DNA from: Elusimicrobiaceae bacterium
Lineage (GTDB): Bacteria; Elusimicrobiota; Elusimicrobia; Elusimicrobiales; Elusimicrobiaceae
Length of the DNA: 64,000 nt
Assembly (NCBI GenBank): GCA_017525025.1
Contig: JAFXUJ010000007.1
Coordinates: 248,001 to 312,000 of the forward strand
Direction: 5' to 3'
The position numbers and the translations under genes were made by a program. Of this stretch, positions 1-8,058 are shown piece after piece. Each line of letters begins with the position of its first letter. Positions within the stretch are counted from its first letter, which is position 1. The notes beneath the pieces are model-generated. The model had not been told where the DNA came from. It saw nothing but the letters and a program-made list of their open reading frames with translations, and did no database searches.

Positions 1-65
1 TGGCTAATGGGTTTTCATTCATATTCATTTTTTCTATTTGTATTTAGATAGCAGCCTGAACCCTA

Positions 66-1184
66 CTATTTAGACATTTTAATAGTTGGCTCCCCATCGT
101 CCTCGGGGTTGTGCCGGGCTTTTGCTTGGGCTTTTTCCTGTTCAAACAGTTCCCGTTCTTTGGCTATTTGGGCGGCCATGCTGTCGTCAAACACGATGGT
201 CGGCATACGGTCTTCTTCGGTCTGTATGATTTCATTTTGCGGAACAGGCTGATAAACCGCATCTAAGTGTTTATCCAGGGAGTCGTCACTGGTATGCGTT
301 TTAATAGAGGCTTTTAAGACTTGCACATTAGGAGTATCGGTAGTTTTAGCAGCTTTGGCCGCGCCGGTTGACAGAGCTGTTCCGTTGTCGTGAATCTGGG
401 GCGCTTGTAGGACTTGCGAGCTGGTTTCCGAACCTTCTGTGAAATCTAAATTAAGGAAGATTAGGATAAAGAAACTCTGCATGGATAAAAATACAAACCC
501 AACGAGTACAGCCAGTAAAGCAAACGTAATCCACCAGGCCGCCGAGAGGTGCAGGATGTCAAAACTGTTGGCAAAATAAAGCGGGATGAGGGTGTATAAT
601 CCGTATAATATACCGGCAATACACAACCAAGGGAAAACGACACTTAAAAAGAACGCTACCAACATACGAAATACATGGCCGCGCGTTAATTCCCAACTAT
701 AAGCAATAGCATGCATGGGGCCCATATCACGCAAAGCAATGGCAGGTACTGCCAAAATAATGCGGGCGAAAATAAAAAGAGCAATTGGGACGAGAATGAG
801 CGCTCCTATCCAGGAAAACGCATGTAAGATGACCACGGTAAGTAGGTTGCCCACCAGCGATACAATCCCCAGCAGTAAGGAGAAGATAATCATATACACT
901 GCCGGCAATAAAGACGCCGACATTAAGTCCCATATAGAAGCCAAATCTCCTTCGGCTTGGGCGGCAATAATTTTAATTAGCAATACCGCCAAAAATGCGG
1001 AAAATACGGCATTTAGTATTTCCACGCATAGCAACGGAACGCTGATAAACAATAAAAGCTGTAATAGTACCACGCCTACGATGGATATGATACAGAAAGT
1101 AATAATCCGCCCAAAAGCGCGGTTGGTTACACGGAAACTCTCTATAAATAAAGCAAGTAATGAATGGGGGTCTCTGATTTCCAT
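66..1184 (-). CDS. Multi-pass membrane protein with acidic cytosolic tail, unknown function
   Basis: A 372-residue protein. Residues about 25-250 are strongly hydrophobic and can form roughly six membrane segments. The segment around residues 150-175 (ALRDMGPMHAIAYSWELTRG) resembles the conserved loop of glycerophosphoryl-diester-phosphodiesterase-type membrane domains and related DUF975-like proteins, where a '.Ai..S..l.kg' pattern separates helices. That likeness is only pattern recognition. Residues 255-372 form a soluble, charged, low-complexity tail. A weak upstream AGGAG precedes the ATG at 1184. The gene stands alone, reading away from the flavoprotein gene. No catalytic residues were recognised. 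Confidence 0.8.
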   Translation of the reverse strand: MEIRDPHSLLALFIESFRVTNRAFGRIITFCIISIVGVVLLQLLLFISVPLLCVEILNAVFSAFLAVLLIKIIAAQAEGDLASIWDLMSASLLPAVYMIIFSLLLGIVSLVGNLLTVVILHAFSWIGALILVPIALFIFARIILAVPAIALRDMGPMHAIAYSWELTRGHVFRMLVAFFLSVVFPWLCIAGILYGLYTLIPLYFANSFDILHLSAAWWITFALLAVLVGFVFLSMQSFFILIFLNLDFTEGSETSSQVLQAPQIHDNGTALSTGAAKAAKTTDTPNVQVLKASIKTHTSDDSLDKHLDAVYQPVPQNEIIQTEEDRMPTIVFDDSMAAQIAKERELFEQEKAQAKARHNPEDDGEPTIKMSK

Positions 1185-1242
1185 AAATTTACTCCTAATT
1201 TCTTTTCCTTATTATATCAAATATCCTAAAAATAAGTAGCTG

Positions 1243-2430
1243 CTAATCTCTTTTTTTCAAAGCTTGTGCGGCCAGCCAAGCGCTGGCCCAGGCCCAGTGC
1301 AAGTTAAATCCCCCTAAATTGCCCGTTACATCTACCAATTCCCCTATGATAAATAAACCGGGAATGCGACGGCACTCTAATGTGGCCGGAACGAGTTCCC
1401 GGGTATCTATGCCGCCAGCCGTTACCTCCGCTTTGGTATACCCGGAGGTAGAGGCGGGCGTAAATTGAAAATGGTTTAAAACGTGGGCCGCTTGCTGAAG
1501 TTGGGCTCGGGTGGCGTTGGATAGCGGGGCGTCGCAACCGGCCAGTAAGGTGCGGGCGATTTTGCCGGGTAAAAAATTATTCATTACACCCACAAAAGTT
1601 TTTGATGAATTTTTATGTTGTTGAAAAATATCAGCAACAGATTGATTGGGCAGAAAGTTGATTTCTACAGGGATATCTGGTTGCCAAAATAAAGATAATT
1701 GCAAGACGGCCGGCCCGCTAATCCCCTCGTGGGTAAAGAGAAGGGCATCTTCAAAAGAATGTTTACCTTGCCGAATAATTACAGGCAGGCTGCTGCCGGC
1801 GAGTGAGGCAAAACGGTCCCGTAGCTCTTTCGGCCAGGTAAGTCCGCACAAGGCCGGGCGTGGTTCAACGATGTTAAGACCTAAGCGGCGGGCCAACTGC
1901 CACCCGAACGGGGAAGCCCCCAAAGAGGGAAAAGAAAGTCCCCCCGTAGCTAACACCACATTGCGGGCCTGTATTACCCCGGCAGATGTGGATAAAGTGA
2001 ATAAATCTTGTTTTTTACGAATGTCCAACACTTGTATTCCCGTTCCCAGTGTAGTATGTAGTTTTTTAGCTCGTTGGAGTAGAAAACGGACGATATCATC
2101 CGCTTTCTTGGCAAACAAACGCCCGTGAGTGCGTTCCTCCCAAGGGATATGGGCTTGATCCAGCAAATCTGTAAAGTCGGTAGGTTTAAAGGCCGCTAGG
2201 GCATTTTTGCAAAAATGTTTGTTTTGGCTGTCGTAATGAGCGGCACTTACTAATTGATTGGAAAAATTACATTTTCCCCCGCCGGAAACAGCCACCTTGC
2301 GGGCAGGCGATTGGTTGGCTTCAAGCACTATTTTGGGGGCTGAAAAACTCCCCGCACAGAACAACCCACTGGCGCCTGCACCGACGATCGCTGTGTGAAA
2401 AATTGTGTTAGGCAACGTGATATTTGACAT
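1243..2430 (-). CDS. BaiN/HI0933-family FAD-dependent oxidoreductase
   Basis: A 395-residue flavoprotein of the HI0933/YhiN/BaiN family. The N-terminal dinucleotide-binding motif GAGASGLF lies at residues about 17-24, followed by the family's KVAVSGGGKCNFSN block (about 45-58). The C-terminal signature GELVDVTGNLGGFNL and the WAWASAW helix that close the FAD domain are present, and the length is typical. Family members are cytosolic flavoproteins. BaiN acts on bile-acid intermediates in some gut bacteria, but most members have no known substrate, so no reaction is assigned. It is divergent from perR with about 95 nt between them. Confidence 0.9.
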   Translation of the reverse strand: MSNITLPNTIFHTAIVGAGASGLFCAGSFSAPKIVLEANQSPARKVAVSGGGKCNFSNQLVSAAHYDSQNKHFCKNALAAFKPTDFTDLLDQAHIPWEERTHGRLFAKKADDIVRFLLQRAKKLHTTLGTGIQVLDIRKKQDLFTLSTSAGVIQARNVVLATGGLSFPSLGASPFGWQLARRLGLNIVEPRPALCGLTWPKELRDRFASLAGSSLPVIIRQGKHSFEDALLFTHEGISGPAVLQLSLFWQPDIPVEINFLPNQSVADIFQQHKNSSKTFVGVMNNFLPGKIARTLLAGCDAPLSNATRAQLQQAAHVLNHFQFTPASTSGYTKAEVTAGGIDTRELVPATLECRRIPGLFIIGELVDVTGNLGGFNLHWAWASAWLAAQALKKRD

Positions 2431-2490
2431 TTCAAATAGAATAGCAAAAAAAACACCTTACGTGCTATGTTTTATCGTATGGAAATATGC

Positions 2491-2496
2491 TATACT
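2491..2496 (+). promoter_or_regulatory. Probable -10 element of the perR-rbr operon
   Basis: TATACT lies 30 nt upstream of the perR ATG in the short gap between the divergent flavoprotein and perR genes. It predicts a leader of about 24 nt. No clear -35 and no obvious PerR palindrome were seen. Confidence 0.45.
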
Positions 2497-2526
2497 CTAC
2501 ATAGGAAAGATTACGGATAAGCTCTT

Positions 2527-2973
2527 ATGGGAATGCTTGCTTCGACGAAAAAAGAACTCAATAAGCGTTTAGATGCTTTTGAAAACGCCTGCCGCGCAAG
2601 CGGTTTGCGCGTGACCAGCCAGCGCCGGGAAATTTTTAAAGCGGTGGCGGCTTCACACGCACATCCCAGCGCGGAGACGGTCCTTTGCACGGTGCGCAAA
2701 AAGATGAATAATGTGTCCTTGGATACGGTCTATCGTACTTTGGCGTCTTTGGAAAAAATGAATTTGCTTATCCGCGTGGGGACTCCGGAAAAAGAACATT
2801 TTGACGGAGATTTACGGCCGCATGCCCATTTTATTTGTTCCCAATGCGGAGAGGTATACGATATCTTTTCAACGGCAGAACTCCCGGATTGGAAAACGGC
2901 GGCCTCGGCCTGTGGGGATGTGACGCACGTGAATGTACAACTGAAAGGAATTTGTAAACGGTGCCGCCATTAG
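2527..2973 (+). CDS. perR: Fur-family peroxide/metal regulator (PerR-like)
   Basis: A 148-residue Fur-superfamily repressor. The winged-helix part (residues about 20-90) contains SHAHPSAETV and SLDTVYRTLASLEKMNLL, the standard recognition-helix region. The dimerisation/metal part has PHAHFICSQCGEVYD and a second CKRC pair at the extreme C-terminus, giving the CxxC...CxxC structural zinc site plus the HxH sensory site seen in PerR-like proteins. It sits 33 nt upstream of rubrerythrin, the classic PerR target arrangement in anaerobes, so peroxide sensing is the likely role. PerR and Fur cannot be separated with certainty from sequence. The start could also be the ATG two codons later. Confidence 0.88.
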   Translation: MGMLASTKKELNKRLDAFENACRASGLRVTSQRREIFKAVAASHAHPSAETVLCTVRKKMNNVSLDTVYRTLASLEKMNLLIRVGTPEKEHFDGDLRPHAHFICSQCGEVYDIFSTAELPDWKTAASACGDVTHVNVQLKGICKRCRH

Positions 2974-3006
2974 CACTAATTTTTAATTAATAAAGGAGAC
3001 TTACCT

Positions 3007-3546
3007 ATGGAACTCAAAGGCTCAAAAACTGAAAAAAACCTGATGACCGCTTTTGCCGGCGAATCTCAGGCGCGCAACAAATATACGTATTATGCCTCTA
3101 AGGCGAAAAAAGAAGGGTTTGTTCAAATCGCCAAGATTTTTGAAGAAACCGCTAATAATGAAAAAGAGCACGCTAAATTGTGGTTCAAAGCTTTGCACGA
3201 TAATGACATTCCCACCACCACCGCTAACTTATTGGACGCGGCTAACGGTGAAAATTATGAATGGACCGACATGTATGCTCAATTTGCCAAAGAAGCTAAA
3301 GAAGAAGGTTTTGACAAATTGGCTTTTATGTTTGAAGCTGTTGGCAAAATTGAAAAAATGCACGAAGAACGCTACCGCAAGCTTTTGAAAAATGTGGAAA
3401 CGAACGCCGTATTCAAAAAAGCCGGTATTGTGATGTGGGAATGCGCCAACTGTGGGCACGTAGTGATTGGTGAGAAAGCACCCGAAGTCTGCCCGGTGTG
3501 CAACCACCCGCAAGCGTACTTTATGATTCGTCCGGAAAATTATTAA
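3007..3546 (+). CDS. rbr: Rubrerythrin
   Basis: A 179-residue rubrerythrin that reduces hydrogen peroxide in the cytosol of anaerobes. The N-terminal ferritin-like four-helix domain holds the diiron ligands ([12 protein letters not shown], then [10 protein letters not shown], and [15 protein letters not shown]). The C-terminal rubredoxin-like domain carries two Cys pairs (CANC and CPVC) for a single iron. The length is close to the family norm of about 190. A strong AAGGAG lies 9 nt upstream of the ATG. It is co-transcribed with perR and followed by a strong terminator, so the two form a self-contained oxidative-stress unit. Confidence 0.96.
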   Translation: MELKGSKTEKNLMTAFAGESQARNKYTYYASKAKKEGFVQIAKIFEETANNEKEHAKLWFKALHDNDIPTTTANLLDAANGENYEWTDMYAQFAKEAKEEGFDKLAFMFEAVGKIEKMHEERYRKLLKNVETNAVFKKAGIVMWECANCGHVVIGEKAPEVCPVCNHPQAYFMIRPENY

Positions 3547-3566
3547 TTAAGGTTATAAGGTATACT

Positions 3567-3599
3567 AAAAAACTCCCCGGTTTACGCCGGGGAGTTTTA
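3567..3599. terminator. Bidirectional terminator between rbr and the ankyrin gene
   Basis: A GC-rich inverted repeat (arms AAAACTCCCCGG / CCGGGGAGTTTT, 6-nt loop) is flanked by A and T runs, so it can serve both convergent transcripts. Confidence 0.88.
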
Positions 3600-3612
3600 C
3601 TTTAAGTAGTTT

Positions 3613-4278
3613 TTATTTTTGCTTGGAAAATTCTTTTATTACTTGCATCGTTTCGGGTGATTCGCTGGCCGTGGCCGCTTCGTAGGCGGTGTCGCCATCT
3701 TGATCTTTGGCATTTACGTCTGCCCCATTTTCCAAGAGTAACTTAACGGTTTCGGCATTGCCGTTACCGGCGGCCCACATGAGTGCGGTAGAGCCGTGAT
3801 TATCTTTGGCGTTTACATCTGCTTGGTTGTTAATAAGGAGCTGAATTACATCCGTGCGTCCTTGTCCGGCCGCAAACATAAGGGCAGTGAAGCCGTTAAT
3901 ATCTTTGGCATTTACATCCGCTCCTTTTTCAAGGAGTAGTTTTACAATTTCGGTATGTCCTTTGGTAGCAGTAGGCATAAGTATAGTGATATCATTATTA
4001 CCTTTTGCGTTGACATCCGCTCCGTTTTCCAAGAGGAGCTTGGCAACCTTTAAATGACCGGTGTTGGCGGCATGCGCCAGAGCGGTAAAGCCGTTGGTGT
4101 CCGTGGTATTTACATCGGTTCTTTTGCTAAGTAACGTTTTGACCGTTTTTATCTTACCCGTTTTTGCAGCCTCAATAAATTGTTCTTCCGGAGTAAGAGA
4201 AGAACGGTGCGAACAAGCACCCAGGGTAAATAGACAAGCAACTGCAAATGACATGCTTAATAAAGTTAATCGTTTCAT
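3613..4278 (-). CDS. Ankyrin-repeat lipoprotein
   Basis: A 221-residue exported protein. The N-terminus is a lipoprotein signal (hydrophobic core, then LGAC at residues about 19-22, with Cys22 as the lipidated residue). Residues about 35-215 contain five ankyrin repeats, recognisable by recurrent LLLENGADVNAKD and TALMFAA blocks. Such repeats bind other proteins and have no catalysis of their own. The gene begins 16 nt after rfbA with a GAGGG ribosome site, so it is the second gene of that transcript. No functional link between the two is evident. Confidence 0.93.
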   Translation of the reverse strand: MKRLTLLSMSFAVACLFTLGACSHRSSLTPEEQFIEAAKTGKIKTVKTLLSKRTDVNTTDTNGFTALAHAANTGHLKVAKLLLENGADVNAKGNNDITILMPTATKGHTEIVKLLLEKGADVNAKDINGFTALMFAAGQGRTDVIQLLINNQADVNAKDNHGSTALMWAAGNGNAETVKLLLENGADVNAKDQDGDTAYEAATASESPETMQVIKEFSKQK

Positions 4279-4294
4279 AATCCCTCTTGAAATT

Positions 4295-5164
4295 TTATTT
4301 TTCTTTGATTAATTTACGTACAAAATTATAGTACACGTTGTTCGGCAAAGCGGCAAGTTGTGCTTGGAGCATTTCTTTACTAATAAACCCGTGTTTCAAA
4401 GCGATTTCTTCCAAACACGCAATTTCAATACCTTGATTTGTTTGCATGCTGTGCACAAAATTGGCGGCCTGTAAAACACTTTCGTGTGTTCCGGTATCGA
4501 GCCAGGCAAATCCGCGTTCTAAGGTAATTACGTGCAAATTCCCGGCCGCTAAATATAATTTATTCAAATCGGTAATTTCTAATTCTCCGCGGGCGGAAGG
4601 TTTTAGCTGTTTGGTATATTTTACGACGTTATTGTCGTAGAAATATAATCCCGTTACCGCAAAATTACTTTTAGGTTTTTGTGGCTTTTCTTCTAAAGAA
4701 ATAGCACGGCCCTGTGCATCAAATTCTACTACGCCAAAGCGGTGCGGATCGCCCACTTCGTACGCAAAAACGGTAGCACCTTGGGGCCGGTTAACCGCTT
4801 GCGCTAATAGCGCTTCAAAGCCGTTTCCGTAAAATAAATTGTCGCCTAAGATTAGTGCGCAAGCATCTTGACCGATAAAGTTTTCCCCCAATAAAAAGGC
4901 ATCGGCAATGCCGCGTTTAACCTTTTGGGCGGTGTAGGATATACGTAAGCCCCAGCGGCTGCCGTCCCCTAATAATTTTTTAAAGTTAGCATCATCTTCG
5001 GGGGTGGTAATAATTAAAATATCACGCACGTTGGCTTGCATGAGGACCGATAACGGATAATAAATCATCGGTTTATCGTATACCGGAAGTAAAATTTTAG
5101 AAACAGGGCTTGAAGCCGGATATAACCGGGTGCCCGCTCCGCCTGCTAAAATAATGCCTTTCAT
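4295..5164 (-). CDS. rfbA: Glucose-1-phosphate thymidylyltransferase
   Basis: A 289-residue nucleotidyltransferase that makes dTDP-glucose from dTTP and glucose-1-phosphate, the first step to dTDP-rhamnose and related sugars of surface polysaccharide. The nucleotide-binding signature [15 protein letters not shown] opens the protein, followed by [18 protein letters not shown]. The usual SKQLLP has become SKILLP, a mild variant. [10 protein letters not shown] and [12 protein letters not shown] match the metal- and sugar-binding regions, and the length is typical. rfbB, rfbC and rfbD are not in the window, so the pathway must be completed elsewhere. Confidence 0.95.
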   Translation of the reverse strand: MKGIILAGGAGTRLYPASSPVSKILLPVYDKPMIYYPLSVLMQANVRDILIITTPEDDANFKKLLGDGSRWGLRISYTAQKVKRGIADAFLLGENFIGQDACALILGDNLFYGNGFEALLAQAVNRPQGATVFAYEVGDPHRFGVVEFDAQGRAISLEEKPQKPKSNFAVTGLYFYDNNVVKYTKQLKPSARGELEITDLNKLYLAAGNLHVITLERGFAWLDTGTHESVLQAANFVHSMQTNQGIEIACLEEIALKHGFISKEMLQAQLAALPNNVYYNFVRKLIKEK

Positions 5165-5207
5165 AGATGCTCCTTAGCGAATAGATATCAAGGGTATTGT
5201 AGCAAGT

Positions 5208-6593
5208 TTAGTCTCGCTTTGCTGATAAAATCCCCCCGGCTACGGCAAAGAGGGTGCCCAGTAACATAGCAGCTCGGTAAGCGGTCAAAAACGCTTGTTG
5301 AACGGCTACCCCTTGTGTAATTTGGTAACGCTGCACCCACACAAATACGGCCACCGAAAGCGCAATCCCCCCAATCATTCCGGCATTCCGGGCTAGCGCG
5401 TTTACACTGGCCACAATGCCCAATTTCCCCTTAGGGGCGGCACTAATGACGGTGTTGTTATTGGGCACTTGGAAGGTGCCGCTTCCGGCCCCCATAACGA
5501 GTTGCGCCAGTACAATATATGAAATGCTGGGCGCCGTGCCAATGCAGGCAAACATCAGCGTAGCAATGATTAAAAATATAAACCCAACCGTAGTAATGAT
5601 GCGGGCCGGCCACTTCGCACACAAGGCCCCTGAAACGGCTGAAGTAGCGGCTAAGGTTATAGGAAACGGCAGCATGAGTAGCCCAATGGAAAAAGGATCC
5701 ATATGCATGATATCCGTTAAATAAAAAGGGAACAAAACGGAGTTGGTAAACAAAGAGGTAAAACCCAACACGGCTACTAAATAACCGTATGAAATAGTCG
5801 GAATTTTGAAAATAGACAATCCAATAAAAGGGTGTTTGGCCGATTTCTCCCGCCAGATAAAAAGAATGAAAAATACAAAGCTAAAGATAAAAAATGTGAG
5901 AATAAGCGGGGACGTCCAACCCTTATCCGTAGCGGTATTAAGCGCATATAAAAAAAAGAAACTCATTAAAGTAAAATAAGCGGCGGATTGGTAATCCATT
6001 TTGATTTTTTTGACAGCTTTGAAACGCGGAATTAAATAAATTCCACGCCAAACCCCTAGCAGACAAATGGGAATTGTCAGCCAAAAAATAGAACGCCATC
6101 CCCACGCCTGAATGAGAGCTCCGCCAATAGCCGGGCCGGCAAGCGAGCCGCCGGCCACAACGGCCCCAATGGCACCGAAAGCTTTACCGCGGGATGCCCC
6201 GTGAAATACTTGCGCAATAAGTGCCTGCGAAGTGGCCATCATGGCCGAAGATCCTATACCTTGCACGGCGCGTGCAAATAACATAAAAGGCAGGGAACCC
6301 GCTATGGCTCCTAAGAAAGCCCCAACCCCGAAGATAATAAATCCCCCCAAGTACATCCATTTACGGCTGTACATGTCGCTTAGCTTGCCAAACAAGGGTA
6401 AAAGAGATGTTAATACCAGCAAATACAAGCTTACTACGAGTTGTATATTTTCCAACGATACATGAAATTGCTCCGACATGGTTGGCAGCGCAATATTCAT
6501 AATACCCGCCGATAACGTAGACATAAATGTTCCGTTGGCTGTAACGGAAAAAATCATCCATTTTTTAGATAGACGGGGTATTTTGATTTGCAT
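5208..6593 (-). CDS. MFS drug/metabolite exporter, DHA2 (EmrB/QacA-like)
   Basis: A 461-residue major facilitator. The inner-membrane protein shows GKLSDMYSRKWMY (loop 2-3 motif A, residues about 68-80), the RAVQGIGSSAMMATSQALI motif B region and GSLAGPAIGGALIQ (motif C, typical of antiporters). Long hydrophobic segments fit 12-14 helices. Motif C and the overall pattern place it in the proton-coupled DHA2 exporter group. The substrate cannot be read from sequence. It is transcribed leftward and ends about 44 nt before the rfbA start, so it may share a transcript with rfbA. Confidence 0.9.
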   Translation of the reverse strand: MQIKIPRLSKKWMIFSVTANGTFMSTLSAGIMNIALPTMSEQFHVSLENIQLVVSLYLLVLTSLLPLFGKLSDMYSRKWMYLGGFIIFGVGAFLGAIAGSLPFMLFARAVQGIGSSAMMATSQALIAQVFHGASRGKAFGAIGAVVAGGSLAGPAIGGALIQAWGWRSIFWLTIPICLLGVWRGIYLIPRFKAVKKIKMDYQSAAYFTLMSFFFLYALNTATDKGWTSPLILTFFIFSFVFFILFIWREKSAKHPFIGLSIFKIPTISYGYLVAVLGFTSLFTNSVLFPFYLTDIMHMDPFSIGLLMLPFPITLAATSAVSGALCAKWPARIITTVGFIFLIIATLMFACIGTAPSISYIVLAQLVMGAGSGTFQVPNNNTVISAAPKGKLGIVASVNALARNAGMIGGIALSVAVFVWVQRYQITQGVAVQQAFLTAYRAAMLLGTLFAVAGGILSAKRD

Positions 6594-6789
6594 AAACTTT
6601 TATCAATATACGCCGGATGGGTTGGCTAATGGGCCGGTTAATATCACTGCCAGCGGAAAATAGAGTTGTGTTTTCCGGCGTTTTTAGTTATCATATTATA
6701 GGTATATTTTATTTTATTTAGAGTTGGTTTACAAATTTGCTAAGACGTAGCCGGCTTGGTCCGGCGCCCATTTTAGGAGGCTGTTTTAT

Positions 6790-7923
6790 ATGTTACAGCG
6801 TAGTGATGTCAGACGTATATTAACTGATTTATACCGAACGGAATTGTCTCACTTTCAGCCGGAAGCGTCTGTGAACTGCCGTGAAACTGCTGAAAGTTTA
6901 TGGGCTAGGATTCCGTTAGATATTAAGCAGAAAGTTGATTCCAAAGCGTCTGTCATGTTTGGCTATCCGCAACGTTCGTTTTCGCTTTTTGAGCGGATGT
7001 TGGATTATTGTTATGCCTCCTTTTTAAAAAACGGACAGTTATTTGTTGATACGATTCTTGATGAAAACGGACAGCTCCAGCAACGGGCGATCACGACGGA
7101 AATGATGTGGAAAGAATCGCGTGAGATTGCCGTTTTGTTTCCCGATACAAAACGGATTATTTCGTTGGTTTCTTCCAACGATTGGTATGGATTTACGTGT
7201 GGGATAGAGTTGCCGCATATTCTGCAAGTGCCGGTTATTTACTTGCCGGATCAACCTGCGCAAGAGTGGAATGTTGAGTTGCAAGCGGGCGATTTGGTTG
7301 TGGCCACTCCTAAATTTTGGAATTATTGGCTGCGTTGCGGAAACCAATTCCCCTCCGGTGTGGAAGTAGTTTGCGGTACGGATATCTGCAGCAAAGAGCT
7401 GCTGGCTGAGTTGACTGCCGTGGGGGCTGCCCGGGTAACGGAATTGTATGGATCTTCTCAAACAGGTGCGTTGGGATTTCGTATCAAGGGATCCGAAATG
7501 TTTGAGATGTTTTCCTTTTGGAATATTTCTCTTAGCCAAGGGGCCATTCGGGCCAAACGTTCCGGGCAAACGGAATGGATTACTTTATCCCCCCAAGTCA
7601 AACTGGGAGAAGATAGACAGTTTCAGATTTTAGAGGGTGTGCCGGCTCATCAAACGCTTTCATCCTCCGCTGTTTCCCCTTTTTTTGAACATGTAGAACA
7701 AGTGTTGGCTTCCCATCCGGCCGTTCGGGCTTGCCGGGTCCGTCCTCTTTCTTCCTTGAAGGATAGCCGTTTGGAAGCGGTTGTTTCTCTGCATGAAGGG
7801 TATACGCCCAGCCATTTAGGGATTATCCGTTCTTTTTTACGTCAACATCTTCCGTCTACGGAAATCCCGGAAACGTTTACCTTTGAAAAACCTTCGTTGG
7901 CTTCTGCTACTGTCGGGAAATAG
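6790..7923 (+). CDS. Short ANL-superfamily (acyl-adenylate) protein lacking the A3 loop
   Basis: A 377-residue protein with parts of an AMP-forming acyl-CoA synthetase. VTELYGSSQTGALGF (residues about 216-230) matches core motif A5, where the usual Glu after YG.[ST] is Gln. The C-terminal sub-domain has the R.ALR-like and SHLGIIRSFLRQHLPSTEIP region and ends in TVGK, where the catalytic A10 lysine would sit. The Ser/Thr/Gly-rich A3 phosphate-binding loop is not visible, and the protein is shorter than the usual 500 or more residues. It may be a degenerate or specialised adenylation enzyme like those near aryl-polyene or fatty-acid loci. Strong AGGAGG upstream of the ATG; monocistronic. Confidence 0.7.
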   Translation: MLQRSDVRRILTDLYRTELSHFQPEASVNCRETAESLWARIPLDIKQKVDSKASVMFGYPQRSFSLFERMLDYCYASFLKNGQLFVDTILDENGQLQQRAITTEMMWKESREIAVLFPDTKRIISLVSSNDWYGFTCGIELPHILQVPVIYLPDQPAQEWNVELQAGDLVVATPKFWNYWLRCGNQFPSGVEVVCGTDICSKELLAELTAVGAARVTELYGSSQTGALGFRIKGSEMFEMFSFWNISLSQGAIRAKRSGQTEWITLSPQVKLGEDRQFQILEGVPAHQTLSSSAVSPFFEHVEQVLASHPAVRACRVRPLSSLKDSRLEAVVSLHEGYTPSHLGIIRSFLRQHLPSTEIPETFTFEKPSLASATVGK

Positions 7924-7946
7924 CATATTTTTTTGTGTCAAGGGTT

Positions 7947-7977
7947 AAAAAGGCCTACCTCAAAAGTAGGCCTTTTG
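7947..7977 (+). terminator. Terminator after the ANL-like gene
   Basis: Hairpin with arms AAAAGGCCTAC and GTAGGCCTTTT, located about 25 nt after the stop codon. Confidence 0.8.
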
Positions 7978-8058
7978 ACCCTCTTGTTAAAGCTTGATTT
8001 ATGTATTAACCTTAATATAGAGGGAAGTATATATTAATCCAATACCGGGAGAGGATAT

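Noticed and set aside
1646-2128. 160-residue rightward frame opposite the BaiN-like gene
   Set aside because: Antisense shadow of a clear conserved gene; composition and absence of a ribosome site agree.
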